Positions 44,221 to 53,101 of a stretch of DNA of 64,000 nt are shown in pieces. The stretch spans positions 87,033 through 151,032 of the forward strand of contig NZ_JAAVUQ010000020.1 of NCBI RefSeq assembly GCF_018449515.1, in the 5' to 3' direction. Numbering within the stretch: the first letter of the stretch is position 1; each line of letters starts with the position of its first letter. The position numbers were made by a program, and so were the translations under genes. The DNA is from Caballeronia sp. dw_19. Its GTDB lineage: Bacteria; Pseudomonadota; Gammaproteobacteria; Burkholderiales; Burkholderiaceae. Under the pieces are notes generated by a model. The model ran no database searches and was not told where the DNA came from. It was given only the letters and a program-made list of their open reading frames with translations.

Positions 44221-45048
44221 CTAGCGCGATCCCGGGCCGACCCCTTCGGCGATCGCACGGCAAGCGTCCTTCAATGGCTCGATGTAGGTTTCCAGCGGCG
44301 TCACGCTTTTCCTATATAGGGGAATGCTGATGCTGACGCATGCGATCGGATCGCCATTTGCTCCCAGGATTGCGCTGCCGTAGCAAAAGATCTGCTCCTC
44401 GTTTTCTTCGCGATCTTCCGCATAACCGCGAGCTTGGGTCGCGTCGAGTTCGGCATCGAGTGCGGTGCGTTCGATGATGGTATTCGGCGTAAAGCGCTCG
44501 AAGTTCAGGGTGGCAAGTAACGCGTCGCGATCCGGGCGCTTGAGCGAAGACAAATAGGCTTTGCCGACAGAACTTGAATACAGCGTGACACGTGTGCCTA
44601 TTCGCGACGCCATGCGCACGGCGTGCGGACTTTCGAGCTTCTCGATGTAGACCATTTCAGAGCCGCTGCGCACCGCCAGGTGAACTGTTTCCTGGGTAAG
44701 GTCACGCAAGGTCTGCAGCGCCTCGCTGGCAGCCACGCGCAGGTCGGAGCGCTCCCAGCTCCGGCTTGCCAGGGATAACAAACGAGGACCTGGCGAATAG
44801 CTGCCGCCTCGCGGCGTTTCGACCACCAGGCCCTCGGCGATCAAGGCTCCGACAATGCGATATACCGTTGGCCTCGGATACTTCGACGCAGCGGTAAGTT
44901 GGGCGATGCCGGGTGGCGCCGGTGCGTCGGCGATGCACTGAAGTACCACCATGAACTTGGAGAACGCAGCAGTGCCGCTTGGCTTGGCATCGTCTGGCGG
45001 GCGCTGCGAATTGGGGCGGCCGATAGCGGGCTTAAATGGTTTTGGCAT
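44221..45048 (-). CDS. IclR family transcriptional regulator
   Basis: 275 residues from the ATG at 45048; a longer frame to 45153 is not family-like. Residues 30-110 hold the winged HTH (AFSKFMVVLQCIADAPAPPGIAQLTAASKYPRPTVYRIVGALIAEGLVVE). The C-terminal IclR effector domain has MVYIEKLESPHAVRMASRIGTRVTLYSSSVGKAYLSSL and the ARGYAEDREENEEQIFCYGSAILGANGDPIACVSISIP block. It belongs to the minus-strand series with SDR, MFS and cupin genes, and is the likely regulator of the inverted repeat at 47783-47817. Confidence 0.92.
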   Translation of the reverse strand: MPKPFKPAIGRPNSQRPPDDAKPSGTAAFSKFMVVLQCIADAPAPPGIAQLTAASKYPRPTVYRIVGALIAEGLVVETPRGGSYSPGPRLLSLASRSWERSDLRVAASEALQTLRDLTQETVHLAVRSGSEMVYIEKLESPHAVRMASRIGTRVTLYSSSVGKAYLSSLKRPDRDALLATLNFERFTPNTIIERTALDAELDATQARGYAEDREENEEQIFCYGSAILGANGDPIACVSISIPLYRKSVTPLETYIEPLKDACRAIAEGVGPGSR

Positions 45049-45127
45049 GGCGTCCGAAGGAACTTGACGGTGTACCGGTGGTATTGAAAAGCAGTGATCG
45101 AGGCGCCGAAAATTATAATAAACCCCG

Positions 45128-45856
45128 CTACACAACCATATAACCTCCATCAACCGGGACTACCGCTCCCGTCATGAACGCCGCCGCTGGCGAGCAAAGA
45201 AACGCCACCACTTGCGCGACGTCGCTGGGCTGGCCCCATCGTTTCATTGGCGTGCGATCAAGGATTGCTTGCGAACGATCGTCGCTATCCTGCAGAGCTT
45301 GCGTAAGCGGCGTAGCAATCCAGCCGGGCGCGACCGCGTTGACGCGAATGTTGTCGGCTGCATAAGCAATGGCCAGCGACTTGGTCAACTGCACCACGCC
45401 GCCCTTGCTTGCGCTGTAAGCGGGTACAAGACCACCACCGAAAAAGCTCAACATGGACGCCGTGTTGACAATCGATCCTTCGCTTGCCTTCAACCGCTCG
45501 CGTGCCGCGGCGCAGACACGCATTGTCCCGCTAAGATTGACGGCGATCACACGCTCGAATACGTCGATAGCCAGTTCGTCACCCCGCCGGATCATGCCTG
45601 CGCAATTGACAAGCATATCGATGGAGTCGGCCTGCGCCACCAGTGACGCTACGCTCGCATCGTCGCTGACGTCGAGTTCGACGACTTCCACGGCGGGGCC
45701 CAGCGCCTTGCGCTGAACATCGGTTGGCGCGATGCCTGCTGCGAGGACACGCGCGCCGAGAGCCGCGAAACACTGAGCGATGCCGGCGCCAATACCCTGC
45801 GTGCCGCCAGTCACAACGGCGGTTTTACCTTTGAAAAGATCAGTCTGGAAAGTCAT
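45128..45856 (-). CDS. SDR family NAD(P)-dependent oxidoreductase
   Basis: 242 residues. TGGTQGIG at 16-23, NCAG at 84-87, Ser134, Tyr147 and Lys151 (YSASK), and PGWIATPLTQAL after it. The GTQGIGAGIA motif and R-T-P-M-K-R-W-G-Q-P-S-D-V resemble gluconate/2-deoxygluconate-type dehydrogenases. The gene is seven bases below the MFS gene and 80 bases above the IclR gene, so it serves the same pathway. The substrate is probably the aryl or sugar alcohol/ketone handled by this operon. Confidence 0.9.
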   Translation of the reverse strand: MTFQTDLFKGKTAVVTGGTQGIGAGIAQCFAALGARVLAAGIAPTDVQRKALGPAVEVVELDVSDDASVASLVAQADSIDMLVNCAGMIRRGDELAIDVFERVIAVNLSGTMRVCAAARERLKASEGSIVNTASMLSFFGGGLVPAYSASKGGVVQLTKSLAIAYAADNIRVNAVAPGWIATPLTQALQDSDDRSQAILDRTPMKRWGQPSDVAQVVAFLCSPAAAFMTGAVVPVDGGYMVV

Positions 45857-45862
45857 GGTCGG

Positions 45863-47173
45863 TCAGGAAAGATCGGACAGGGGAACGGTTGAAACGACGG
45901 GCTCGCTATCCTCTATTTTATTCCGTACTACGAATATATAAACCAGTGCCGCGGCGAATGCGACGCCCGCGCTGATCAGGAACGCGTTGATGAAGGAGTG
46001 GGTTTTATCTACGACGATGCCGGTGATGAATGGGGCAAAAGAACCGCCGAAGTATCCGCCGAAGTTTTGAATGCTGCCCAGCGAGGCCACCATGTGACGA
46101 GGCGCTGCGACGGTCGCCAGCGCCCAGCATGCGCCGCTCGCCATGTTGACGAAGTACATGGCGGCAGAGAGATAGACCATCGCGAGCGTCAGGTTCGGGG
46201 TAAACGCCGCCGGCACCGTGAAGAGCGCAGCGCCCAGCAAGCCGACGCAGATTGGCCACTTACGGCTTCTCATGGGCGCCATGCCACGCGCCATCAGACC
46301 ATCGGCCACGAATCCGCTGGACAGCATCCCAAGCGTGCCGAAGAGGTAGGGAATCGACACGAGCCAGCCCGTATGTGCGATTGTCAGATGGCGTTCATGC
46401 TCGAGGTATGCGGGCAGCCAGGTGAGATAAAGCCACACCATGTAGATCACGCCCATGTTGCCGAAGATCATGCCCCATGTGGTCGACTTGCCGAATAACC
46501 CGCGCCATTCGCGCATGGTCATGCGGCGATCGGCGCGCTGCTCCGGCTCTCCTTCAGTCAGGAACGCGACCTCTTGAGAATCGAGGGCGAGGTTGCGACG
46601 ATCACGGTAGACAAGATACCAGCCAATCGATACTGCAATGCCAAGCAGACCCATGACGATGAACATCGTGCGCCAGCCGAAGGCCAGCAAGAGCACAGTA
46701 AGGACGGGCGGCGCGAGAGCGGGTCCAATGGTCGATGACGTGATGAAGATACCGGTCGGCCGGCCGCGCTCATGCACGCCGAACCATTCACTGACCACCT
46801 TTGCGCCGGCGGGAAAATTCGGCGCCTCGCCGAGACCCAGCGCGACCCGCGCGACCAGGAACTCCGACAGGCTCGTCACAAGGCCACCGCACAATTGCGC
46901 GGCTGACCAAACGAACATGCCTAAGCCGAGCATCACGCGCGCACCGAAACGATCAAGCAGTATGCCAATGGGTAACTGCGAAAACGCATAGGCAAATGAG
47001 AAGGCGGACAGCAGCAAGCCCATCTGCGATGCGGACAGCCCCAGTTCCTGGCTAACCGAATGATTCGCTATGGAAAGCGTGCTCCGGTCGAGATAATTCA
47101 CGATCCCGGCCAGTGTCAGGAACGTGATCGCGACCACCTGAATGCGCTTGAGGCGCGGTGATTTCTGCAACAT
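45863..47173 (-). CDS. MFS transporter, anion:cation symporter (ACS) family
   Basis: 436 residues with 12 membrane helices. The N-terminal NYLDRSTLSIANHSVSQELGLSASQMGLLLSAFSFAYAFSQLPIGILLDRFGARVMLGLGMFVWSAAQLCGGL is the ACS (GudP/ExuT/PhtB-type) pattern, and VARVALGLGEAPNFPAGAKVVSEWFGVHERGRPTGI is the loop motif with the R-G-x-x-G. Members import sugar acids or aromatic acids with protons. It lies 68 bases below the cupin gene and seven bases above the SDR gene on the same strand. Confidence 0.92.
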   Translation of the reverse strand: MLQKSPRLKRIQVVAITFLTLAGIVNYLDRSTLSIANHSVSQELGLSASQMGLLLSAFSFAYAFSQLPIGILLDRFGARVMLGLGMFVWSAAQLCGGLVTSLSEFLVARVALGLGEAPNFPAGAKVVSEWFGVHERGRPTGIFITSSTIGPALAPPVLTVLLLAFGWRTMFIVMGLLGIAVSIGWYLVYRDRRNLALDSQEVAFLTEGEPEQRADRRMTMREWRGLFGKSTTWGMIFGNMGVIYMVWLYLTWLPAYLEHERHLTIAHTGWLVSIPYLFGTLGMLSSGFVADGLMARGMAPMRSRKWPICVGLLGAALFTVPAAFTPNLTLAMVYLSAAMYFVNMASGACWALATVAAPRHMVASLGSIQNFGGYFGGSFAPFITGIVVDKTHSFINAFLISAGVAFAAALVYIFVVRNKIEDSEPVVSTVPLSDLS

Positions 47174-47241
47174 GGTGTCTCCTCCGGTGCTCGTTGAGAG
47201 TCTGCGTGGAAGGTGCTTCGGGTGTTAAGTTTTGCTCCGGC

Positions 47242-47769
47242 TTAACGGATGAACTGGTCAACGAAATCTTCTCCCAGACCTACTGACGAAAAATGCTTGC
47301 GGCACATATCGACCTTGGTGAAAACATCTTCGTAGCCGGTGTAATTGCCATAGGGATCGCAATAGAACATCACGCCGTTGACCTGGAAGTAGGTGATCAT
47401 TTCCTCCACGTCTTCTGGTACATAGAGCGTGTGCGTTTCGCCCGGCGGTTCGAAAACATAACTGCCCTCGGTGGCTTCCCAGTCGTGTTCCAGATAACGC
47501 CAACGGCCTTTGAGCACCATGCCGTGCACCGCTTGCGGATGCCGGTGCCGGCTTAGCACGCCAGATTTGCGCACGCGCAGCAGGTTCATCCAGTACCCGG
47601 TCGAAACATTCAGGCACAGCGGACGGAACCAGACGTTCTCGGCTTGAGGGACCCAAAGGCGTTCGTCTTTGGGGATCGCCGATTCAACCACGATCTCCTT
47701 AGCCGCTTCTTTAGGAAATGGAAGCTGATACGGCGTCATTGCGTCCGCCGCGGATTTAGCGCCTGCCAT
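47242..47769 (-). CDS. cupin dioxygenase, 2,4'-dihydroxyacetophenone dioxygenase family
   Basis: 175 residues. It is a single-cupin protein like 2,4'-dihydroxyacetophenone dioxygenase (DAD): NVWFRPLCLNVSTGYWMNLLRVRKSG, then the metal ligands His75 and His77 (SRHRHPQAVHGMVLKG) and His113 (PPGETHTLYVPED), the three-His iron site of DAD. DAD cleaves the ketone side chain of 2,4'-dihydroxyacetophenone to 4-hydroxybenzoate and formate. Length and ligand spacing match DAD; substrate identity still needs proof. It leads the minus-strand operon with MFS, SDR, IclR and NIPSNAP genes. Confidence 0.8.
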   Translation of the reverse strand: MAGAKSAADAMTPYQLPFPKEAAKEIVVESAIPKDERLWVPQAENVWFRPLCLNVSTGYWMNLLRVRKSGVLSRHRHPQAVHGMVLKGRWRYLEHDWEATEGSYVFEPPGETHTLYVPEDVEEMITYFQVNGVMFYCDPYGNYTGYEDVFTKVDMCRKHFSSVGLGEDFVDQFIR

Positions 47770-48130
47770 GAGCTAGCTCCTTGTCCATATTGTGGATATA
47801 TTAATCACTTTATGGACACACTATTCTGCATGCCGACCCTCTCTGTCAAGACGCGGTGATCGTGCAGTGCGTCATGAGTTTCGCTGCTGTGCGTGACGCT
47901 GCAAAGCGCCTTGGTCGTGAAGCTTTCAGTAATGAAAGCGTCAATTCGGCTTGATGCCGGCTAGTCGATCACGGTGCATGGACCGATGACATGGAGCTAA
48001 GTGTTACGCGATAATGCCGGGCGGGTTAACGCGTATCCAACCGCGCATCTTGTGCAAGACTTCCCGTATTCGCAGGATCCACCGGCGCTGAAAGAGCGCC
48101 AATATCAACTACCGCGCGTCGCTCAAGGCG
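47770..48130. promoter_or_regulatory. divergent promoter region of cupin operon and DHA2 exporter
   Basis: About 360 bases. The left part contains the inverted repeat at 47783-47817. A plus-strand frame starting near 48001 (VLRDNAGRVNAYPTAHLVQDF...) runs into the exporter gene in another frame and has no recognisable domain. Confidence 0.45.
47783..47817. promoter_or_regulatory. inverted repeat, probable IclR-type operator
   Basis: GTCCATA at 47783-47789 is the exact reverse complement of TATGGAC at 47811-47817, 21 bases between arms, in an AT-rich stretch 14 bases before the cupin gene start. Position, symmetry and the presence of an IclR gene in the operon make it the best operator candidate. 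Confidence 0.55.
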
Positions 48131-49612
48131 ATGTCGCCGCTCAACCTGGGATTCTCGATGAGCAGCAGTTCGTTGCCAACATCCTCTGCCGCTCGCTGGC
48201 TGCCTTACATAGTCGCGGGAACGTTCTTCATGGAGTATCTGGATACCACGGTCATCGCAACCGCGTTGCCGCAGATGGCCCATTCGTTTGGTGTCGGCCC
48301 GAATGCGCTAAGCATCGGGATGACCGCCTACATGCTGGCACTGGCGATCTTTATTCCGGTTAGCGGTTGGGTAGCTGATCGCGTTGGTTCGCGTACGGTG
48401 TTCTTTAGCGCGATCGTCGTGTTCGTGATTGCCTCAGTGTTATGCGGTTTATCGAACTCGGTCACGGAGTTCACGGCGGCGCGTTTGCTGCAGGGTGCAG
48501 GCGGTGCGATGATGGTGCCGGTAGGGCGGCTGATCGTGGTCCGCAGCACGGAGAAAAGCCGCCTCATGCAGGCTATCTCCACCATCACCTGGCCGGCTAT
48601 TGCCGCGCCAGTCGTCGGGCCACCCGTTGGCGGTTTCATCACGACGTACGCGTCATGGCGCTGGATTTTCCTGTTGAACGTGCCGTTCGGAATCTGTGCG
48701 CTGGTAGCCGTCGCCATGCTGGTTCCGAACCTGCGTGGCGCCGAACGCAAGCCTCTGGATATAGTGGGCCTTGTGCTTAGCGGCGCAGCCCTGACCGCCA
48801 TTCTTTACGGCGCCGAACTTGCGAGCCAGCCCGACAGCAATCCATGGATTGCAGGGGGCTTAGTCCTGGCCGGCCTCGTGATTGGCTTTGCAGCGGTTCG
48901 CTACGCGGCGGGTCATCCGCATCCGCTGATCGATTTTTCGACGCTGAAGATTCCGACTTATTCGGTAACCGTCCTGACCGGTTCGCTGACGCGGATCGGC
49001 ATTGGCGCCGTGCCGTATTTAATGCCGTTGCTGTTTCAGATCGGCTTTGGTCTTTCTGCTTTCAAGTCCGGTTTGTTGTTGCTTGCCAGTGCGCTTGGCA
49101 ATCTCGGAATGAAAGCGCTGACCACGCGAATTCTGCGGCGTTTCGGCTTCAGGTATGTCTCCATTGTTGCTGTGGCCACAGCGGGCATATTTACGATCAT
49201 ATGCGGCCTCCTTACGCCCTTGTCGCCGTTGGCGTGGGTCTTGATCGTGGTATTCGTCTATGGCGTAGCGCGTTCCATGCAGTTTTCGTTGCTGGCCACC
49301 CTCGCTTATGCCGACGTGGGCGCCCCGCAAATGAGCGCCGCGAGCACGTTATGGAGCGCGGCTGCACAGATGACAATAGGGCTAGGCATTGCCTATGGCG
49401 CCGTCGCCTTGCGGGCTGCCGCGCTGCTTAACGGCGAGACGGCTAGTGTGGATGGCATGCATTTCACACTCGACGACTTCCGGCTCGCGTTTCTGTTCGC
49501 CGGCTTGCTGACGCTGCTCTCCGTATGGGGATACTTCAAGGTCGCCCGCGATGCCGGGCAAAGCGTGGGCGGAGGATCGATGCGACAGAATGTGTCGCAA
49601 AGGGGCGGTTAG
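48131..49612 (+). CDS. MFS transporter, DHA2 (EmrB/QacA) family exporter
   Basis: About 493 residues with 14 membrane helices. The motif YLDTTVIATALPQMAHSFGV (D1-type motif in TM1), LSIGMTAYMLALAIFIPVSGWVADRVGSRTVFF (motif A) and AARLLQGAGGAMMVPVGRLIV (motif B) are those of the EmrB/QacA drug:H+ antiporter group. Without EmrA/TolC partners it likely exports to the periplasm. A second in-frame ATG at 48158 would shorten it by nine residues. It is divergent from the cupin operon, so substrate toxicity may link them, but that is inference. Confidence 0.88.
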   Translation: MSPLNLGFSMSSSSLPTSSAARWLPYIVAGTFFMEYLDTTVIATALPQMAHSFGVGPNALSIGMTAYMLALAIFIPVSGWVADRVGSRTVFFSAIVVFVIASVLCGLSNSVTEFTAARLLQGAGGAMMVPVGRLIVVRSTEKSRLMQAISTITWPAIAAPVVGPPVGGFITTYASWRWIFLLNVPFGICALVAVAMLVPNLRGAERKPLDIVGLVLSGAALTAILYGAELASQPDSNPWIAGGLVLAGLVIGFAAVRYAAGHPHPLIDFSTLKIPTYSVTVLTGSLTRIGIGAVPYLMPLLFQIGFGLSAFKSGLLLLASALGNLGMKALTTRILRRFGFRYVSIVAVATAGIFTIICGLLTPLSPLAWVLIVVFVYGVARSMQFSLLATLAYADVGAPQMSAASTLWSAAAQMTIGLGIAYGAVALRAAALLNGETASVDGMHFTLDDFRLAFLFAGLLTLLSVWGYFKVARDAGQSVGGGSMRQNVSQRGG

Positions 49613-49692
49613 AACGCGAATGGGCCGGTTGAGGAAAGAGAGCATTGCAGTGGCCCCTTGAGTCCGGCGTACAGCGGAGAATGATTGTAGGT

Positions 49693-50133
49693 ATGGCTAA
49701 TCAAATCGATACGCCTGCATGGTTGTCCCTGGCTTTCTCTGAGCGTGGGGTCGGGCGCTTTGGCCCGGGAGAGAGTAATCCGCGTATTGTCGAATACAAC
49801 GCGCACACCAATCTGGTGGGCTACGACGACAAAATCTCGTGGTGCTCGTCGTTCCTGAACTGGTGTCTTGCGAATACTGGCCAGCATGGCACGGGGTCCG
49901 CGCTTGCGCGTTCCTGGCTTGAGTGGGGCCGGGCTCTAGAGGGTCCCGCTTATGGTTGCGTCGTTGTCTTGTCCCGTGACGATCCGCCCAGCTGGAAAGG
50001 GCACGTCGGCTTTTATCTTCGCCACGACGCAGAGGCCATTTATCTCTTCGGCGGCAATCAGCTTGGAGAAGTACGCGAGCTCGACTATCCGTTAGCGTCG
50101 GTGCTGGGCTACCGGTGGCCTGAGTCTATCTGA
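49693..50133 (+). CDS. TIGR02594-like protein, papain-fold (CHAP/NlpC) peptidoglycan hydrolase
   Basis: 146 residues from MANQIDTPAWLSLAF; an ATG at 49681 is the alternative start. The papain-like triad is readable: WCSSFLNWC (catalytic Cys), GHVGFYLRHD (His) and GGNQLGEVRELDY (Asn/Gln). TIGR02594 proteins are typical phage- or T6SS-associated peptidoglycan hydrolases that lack signal peptides. It begins 80 bases after the exporter gene and is followed by decayed VOC and IS5-type fragments, so its original partners may have been lost. No immunity gene is visible next to it. Confidence 0.75.
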   Translation: MANQIDTPAWLSLAFSERGVGRFGPGESNPRIVEYNAHTNLVGYDDKISWCSSFLNWCLANTGQHGTGSALARSWLEWGRALEGPAYGCVVVLSRDDPPSWKGHVGFYLRHDAEAIYLFGGNQLGEVRELDYPLASVLGYRWPESI

Positions 50134-50182
50134 GATTTCTGCAAGGTCCGCTTCGCAAAACTTGCACGGATCGACGCCGCAC

Positions 50183-50457
50183 TCAGGCGGGGTCATGGCA
50201 GCACACGCTGAGCTTGTTTCCGTCAAGGTCACGAAAGTACGCGCCGTAATAATGCGCATGATAGTGCGGCTGCAAGCCGGCGGCCCATCGCACGTGCCTC
50301 CGTTCGCCAGTGCGATGGCGTGGCAGCGATCGACGGTGTTGCGGTCGTGTGCAAGAAGGGCCGTCATCTGTCCGTTGCCGGGGCTGGCAGTGTTTCCGTC
50401 GAATGGCGTTCCGATCAGGAACCACAGGCGTGGCGCGTCGGCCGCGACCCAGCCGAA
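50183..50457 (-). pseudogene. VOC (glyoxalase-like) protein remnant with frameshift
   Basis: Two frames join into one VOC protein C-terminal part: FGWVAADAPRLWFLIGTPFDGN...MTALLAHDRNTVDRCHAIALANGGTCDGPPA in one frame, then PHYHAHYYGAYFRDLDGNKLSVCCHDPA in the other, switching near 50280. The last segment has the conserved Y-F-R-D-x-x-G-N-K metal-site strand. The N-terminal part is missing; the fragment is cut by IS5-like sequence at about 50458. Confidence 0.75.
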
Positions 50458-50617
50458 CCTTGGCGAATCCGAATTGCCGTTTGATGATTCGAAACGGATG
50501 CTCTGCTTTCTCGTATCGCCGCAGCACTCTTCGTTTTCGATAACTACACAGCAGCAGATCTATCCAGATGTTCCTTACGCTTGGTCGAAAGATTCTTGCC
50601 CGCGTATAAAGCAACAC
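50458..50617 (-). mobile_element. IS5-family transposase C-terminal remnant
   Basis: The frame reads RRYEKAEHPFRIIKRQFGFAKVR, the conserved E-H-x-F-R-x-I-K-R-Q-F-G near the end of IS5-family transposases. Upstream sequence (MLLYTRARIFRPSVRNIWIDL...) is not IS-like, so only a scrap of about 100-160 bases remains. It explains the truncation of the VOC gene. Confidence 0.7.
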
Positions 50618-51295
50618 GTCGCATTGTGCCCGCTATGGCAAGTCGACAGAACGCTTTTATTTGTTCGTTGAATAGCCGCCGTTTTTATATGGCTCGGGTA
50701 ATGTCCAAATGTCTTGACCATTACAGCTTATTCACAGCAGAAAGTTTTGAAGAGAACGAAATCCCTTTGGAGGTGGCGTGGATGAATCTTCTACATTGAC
50801 CCGCACCAACGTGCACATTAAAAACATATCGCATCCTGGTCACGCCAATTGATTTTCGCGAAATAAATGATGACGCTGCAACCGCTATCGTCAATATTGG
50901 CACAAAAAATTACAAAATTGGCGCGAATAAAGTACACGCTTGCGTATTAAAATAATTTGACACATGCGATAGAAAGCAGGAGTCGACCAAAAATAGCGCC
51001 CCTACCTTGTGAATGGCCGAAACATGCCCGGCCGCTATAAGGTACTCAAATGGCTACATTACCCAGCCTGCATGGCGAACGATGCGGAATTCGTTGCTGC
51101 AGGCAGCGATCGTTACATAACGAGAAAAATTGGCCCGATTGACAAATTATTCATCTCAACTTTAATTTAATGTTTTGTGCGTTTAATCAAGTTCAGCGTG
51201 CAATATCGCGGCGCGCCGGGGTCGATTAATTCGAAGCTAGCTGTTGCTGGTCATTCGTACCGCGATTAAATCCAAAAAATCGAGAGACTCGGATC
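50618..51295. other. AT-rich intergenic stretch
   Basis: About 680 bases that are clearly poorer in GC than the surrounding genes (runs such as AAAATTACAAAATTGG and TTTAATTTAATG). No gene is recognised. It must contain the promoter of the DUF1996 lipoprotein gene. Confidence 0.45.
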
Positions 51296-52756
51296 ATGAA
51301 AATTCGTTTAAAGCTTGCGGGTTTGGCAGTGATCGTCTGTACGCTAGTAGTAGCTGCGTGTAACGGGGATAGTTCGGGCAGCGGTGCGGTGGCTGATTCA
51401 GTATTAAAAAACATAGCCAATACCGCATCATTGCCCGTTCTGAACGGACAAACCAACGTCCAGTGCAACTACAGTCACACACTTCCGGATGACCCAATCC
51501 TGATGCCCGGTATGCCCGGCATGTCGATGCTTCATGACTTCTTTGGTAATATTTCCGCGAATGCAAATACCGTAACAGCCGATCTGTATAACACTCCCGC
51601 GAATACTTGCGATAATCAAGCTGACGGTACCTCGTACTGGGTTCCCTCGCTTATGCGCAGCGGGGTAATTGTCCCACCGGCCTATCAAAAAACCTATTAT
51701 CAGGTGCCTAACGCATCGAATTATCCGGTCACACCCATGCCTCAGGGTCTAAAGTTGATTGCAGGTAGTCCTCTCAATACCGGCCCGAGCAGCGCGATCA
51801 CTTACTTCTGCAAAGGCGCCGCAACGAAGTACACATCAACGCCTCAAACTACCTGCCCAGCGTGGAGCACTGACCCGGTAAGCGGCGTGCAATTCAACAT
51901 TGGCATTCAGTTTCCAGATTGCTGGGACGGCCACACAATGACGCCCACCACTACCGTAAAAAACGCAGTTTATAGCACCAATGACGTATGTCCTTCTGAT
52001 TATCCGGTCCGCATCCCTACCGTGAATATGAACGTGGCATATTTTCTTGGTACCAATACCGACATGAGTGACGTGCAACTATCACTTGACCCAATCATTA
52101 ACCCGGATGGATCAACCACGCTTCAGTGGGGCAATTTGTTTACTGCTCACGGAGATTTCTTTAATGGCTGGCCGGTGCAGTCAATGCAATACATGACCGA
52201 CTATTGCTTCAACAAGGGGGTAGACTGCGGCGACTCCATCCCGATGGCCTATAGTGAACCGGACAGCGACGCTTATATCGAAAGTACGCCGAACGATACG
52301 CAAAACTACGGAAGTTCGGCTAATTTATATGTGTCCAACATTCCCGGACAACAGCAAATTTCCATGCTCCGTTTCCCGTTGCCTGCTAATGCCGCGACGC
52401 TTAACTTCAACGCAGTGAAGGTCAATCTTTACGGGGGTGCCACTTCCAGCGGCGCGAACATGATTTATCTGTATCCAATGGACGCAACTTGGGACGAAAG
52501 CACGGTTACCTGGGATAACGCGCCGGCTTGTCCATCGACGGGGCCAAAGGCTCAGTTATACCTCGACAATGCCGTTCAATATCGAGCTTCCGATGTGACG
52601 CAGCTCATTAAGAATGCGATTGCAGCGGGCGAAACGGAAGTGGCATTCTGCGTGCGCGGTGGCGTGACGACGCAGTCTTATCTTTTCCAGTCGAAGGAAG
52701 GTGCGAACAAGCCCACTTTGCTTTTCGAGCCGGTCATGCAAACGCCGCTGCCGTAA
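51296..52756 (+). CDS. DUF1996 and DNRLRE domain lipoprotein
   Basis: 486 residues. MKIRLKLAGLAVIVCTLVVAAC is a lipoprotein signal; Cys22 in VAAC is the lipidation site. Residues about 55-300 follow the DUF1996 pattern: SYWVPSLMRSG, MPQGLKLIAGSPL, IQFPDCWDGHTM, VCPSDYPVRIPTVNMNVAY. Residues about 325-480 are a DNRLRE-type (CBM96-like) jelly roll: DAYIESTPNDTQNYGSSANLYVS, ISMLRFPLP, YLYPMDATWDESTVTWDNAP. DUF1996 is better known from fungi and actinobacteria. It is probably a surface or periplasmic lipoprotein acting on polysaccharide. Isolated from other genes. Confidence 0.8.
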   Translation: MKIRLKLAGLAVIVCTLVVAACNGDSSGSGAVADSVLKNIANTASLPVLNGQTNVQCNYSHTLPDDPILMPGMPGMSMLHDFFGNISANANTVTADLYNTPANTCDNQADGTSYWVPSLMRSGVIVPPAYQKTYYQVPNASNYPVTPMPQGLKLIAGSPLNTGPSSAITYFCKGAATKYTSTPQTTCPAWSTDPVSGVQFNIGIQFPDCWDGHTMTPTTTVKNAVYSTNDVCPSDYPVRIPTVNMNVAYFLGTNTDMSDVQLSLDPIINPDGSTTLQWGNLFTAHGDFFNGWPVQSMQYMTDYCFNKGVDCGDSIPMAYSEPDSDAYIESTPNDTQNYGSSANLYVSNIPGQQQISMLRFPLPANAATLNFNAVKVNLYGGATSSGANMIYLYPMDATWDESTVTWDNAPACPSTGPKAQLYLDNAVQYRASDVTQLIKNAIAAGETEVAFCVRGGVTTQSYLFQSKEGANKPTLLFEPVMQTPLP

Positions 52757-53101
52757 CTGAAAACATGGTGTTTAGGGCTCGTTAGCCTGGCAAATCCGCT
52801 GCGGTGTGCACGCATAAGCCGAGCACCGCAGCGTTAAAGAAGAGATAAAACCGGTTGCTGCCTGGAAGACCGCGCCTTAGTACCGATGTCGACCCAATAT
52901 TTCAGTACGCGCAATATCAGGTCGGCGGCGGCACAGGCATCAATGCCAATCCACAAAGGCATATTAAATTCGTATGGCAGCCATCGATAGAATATATTTT
53001 ACATTTCAATCAACGCTTTGTACTCTGTGCGCTTTTCTGGTCGATCAAGTTGGCACGCTGGGGAAATTCACTTGGGCTGCTTAGCCCGACAGGAGCGTTG
53101 A
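52757..53101. other. intergenic stretch without a recognised gene
   Basis: About 345 bases between the DUF1996 lipoprotein and the hydrolase. Nothing recognisable; no hairpin with a T run was seen. Confidence 0.4.

Noticed and set aside
48001..48363. plus frame running into the DHA2 exporter
   Set aside because: No domain and mostly overlapping the exporter in another frame.
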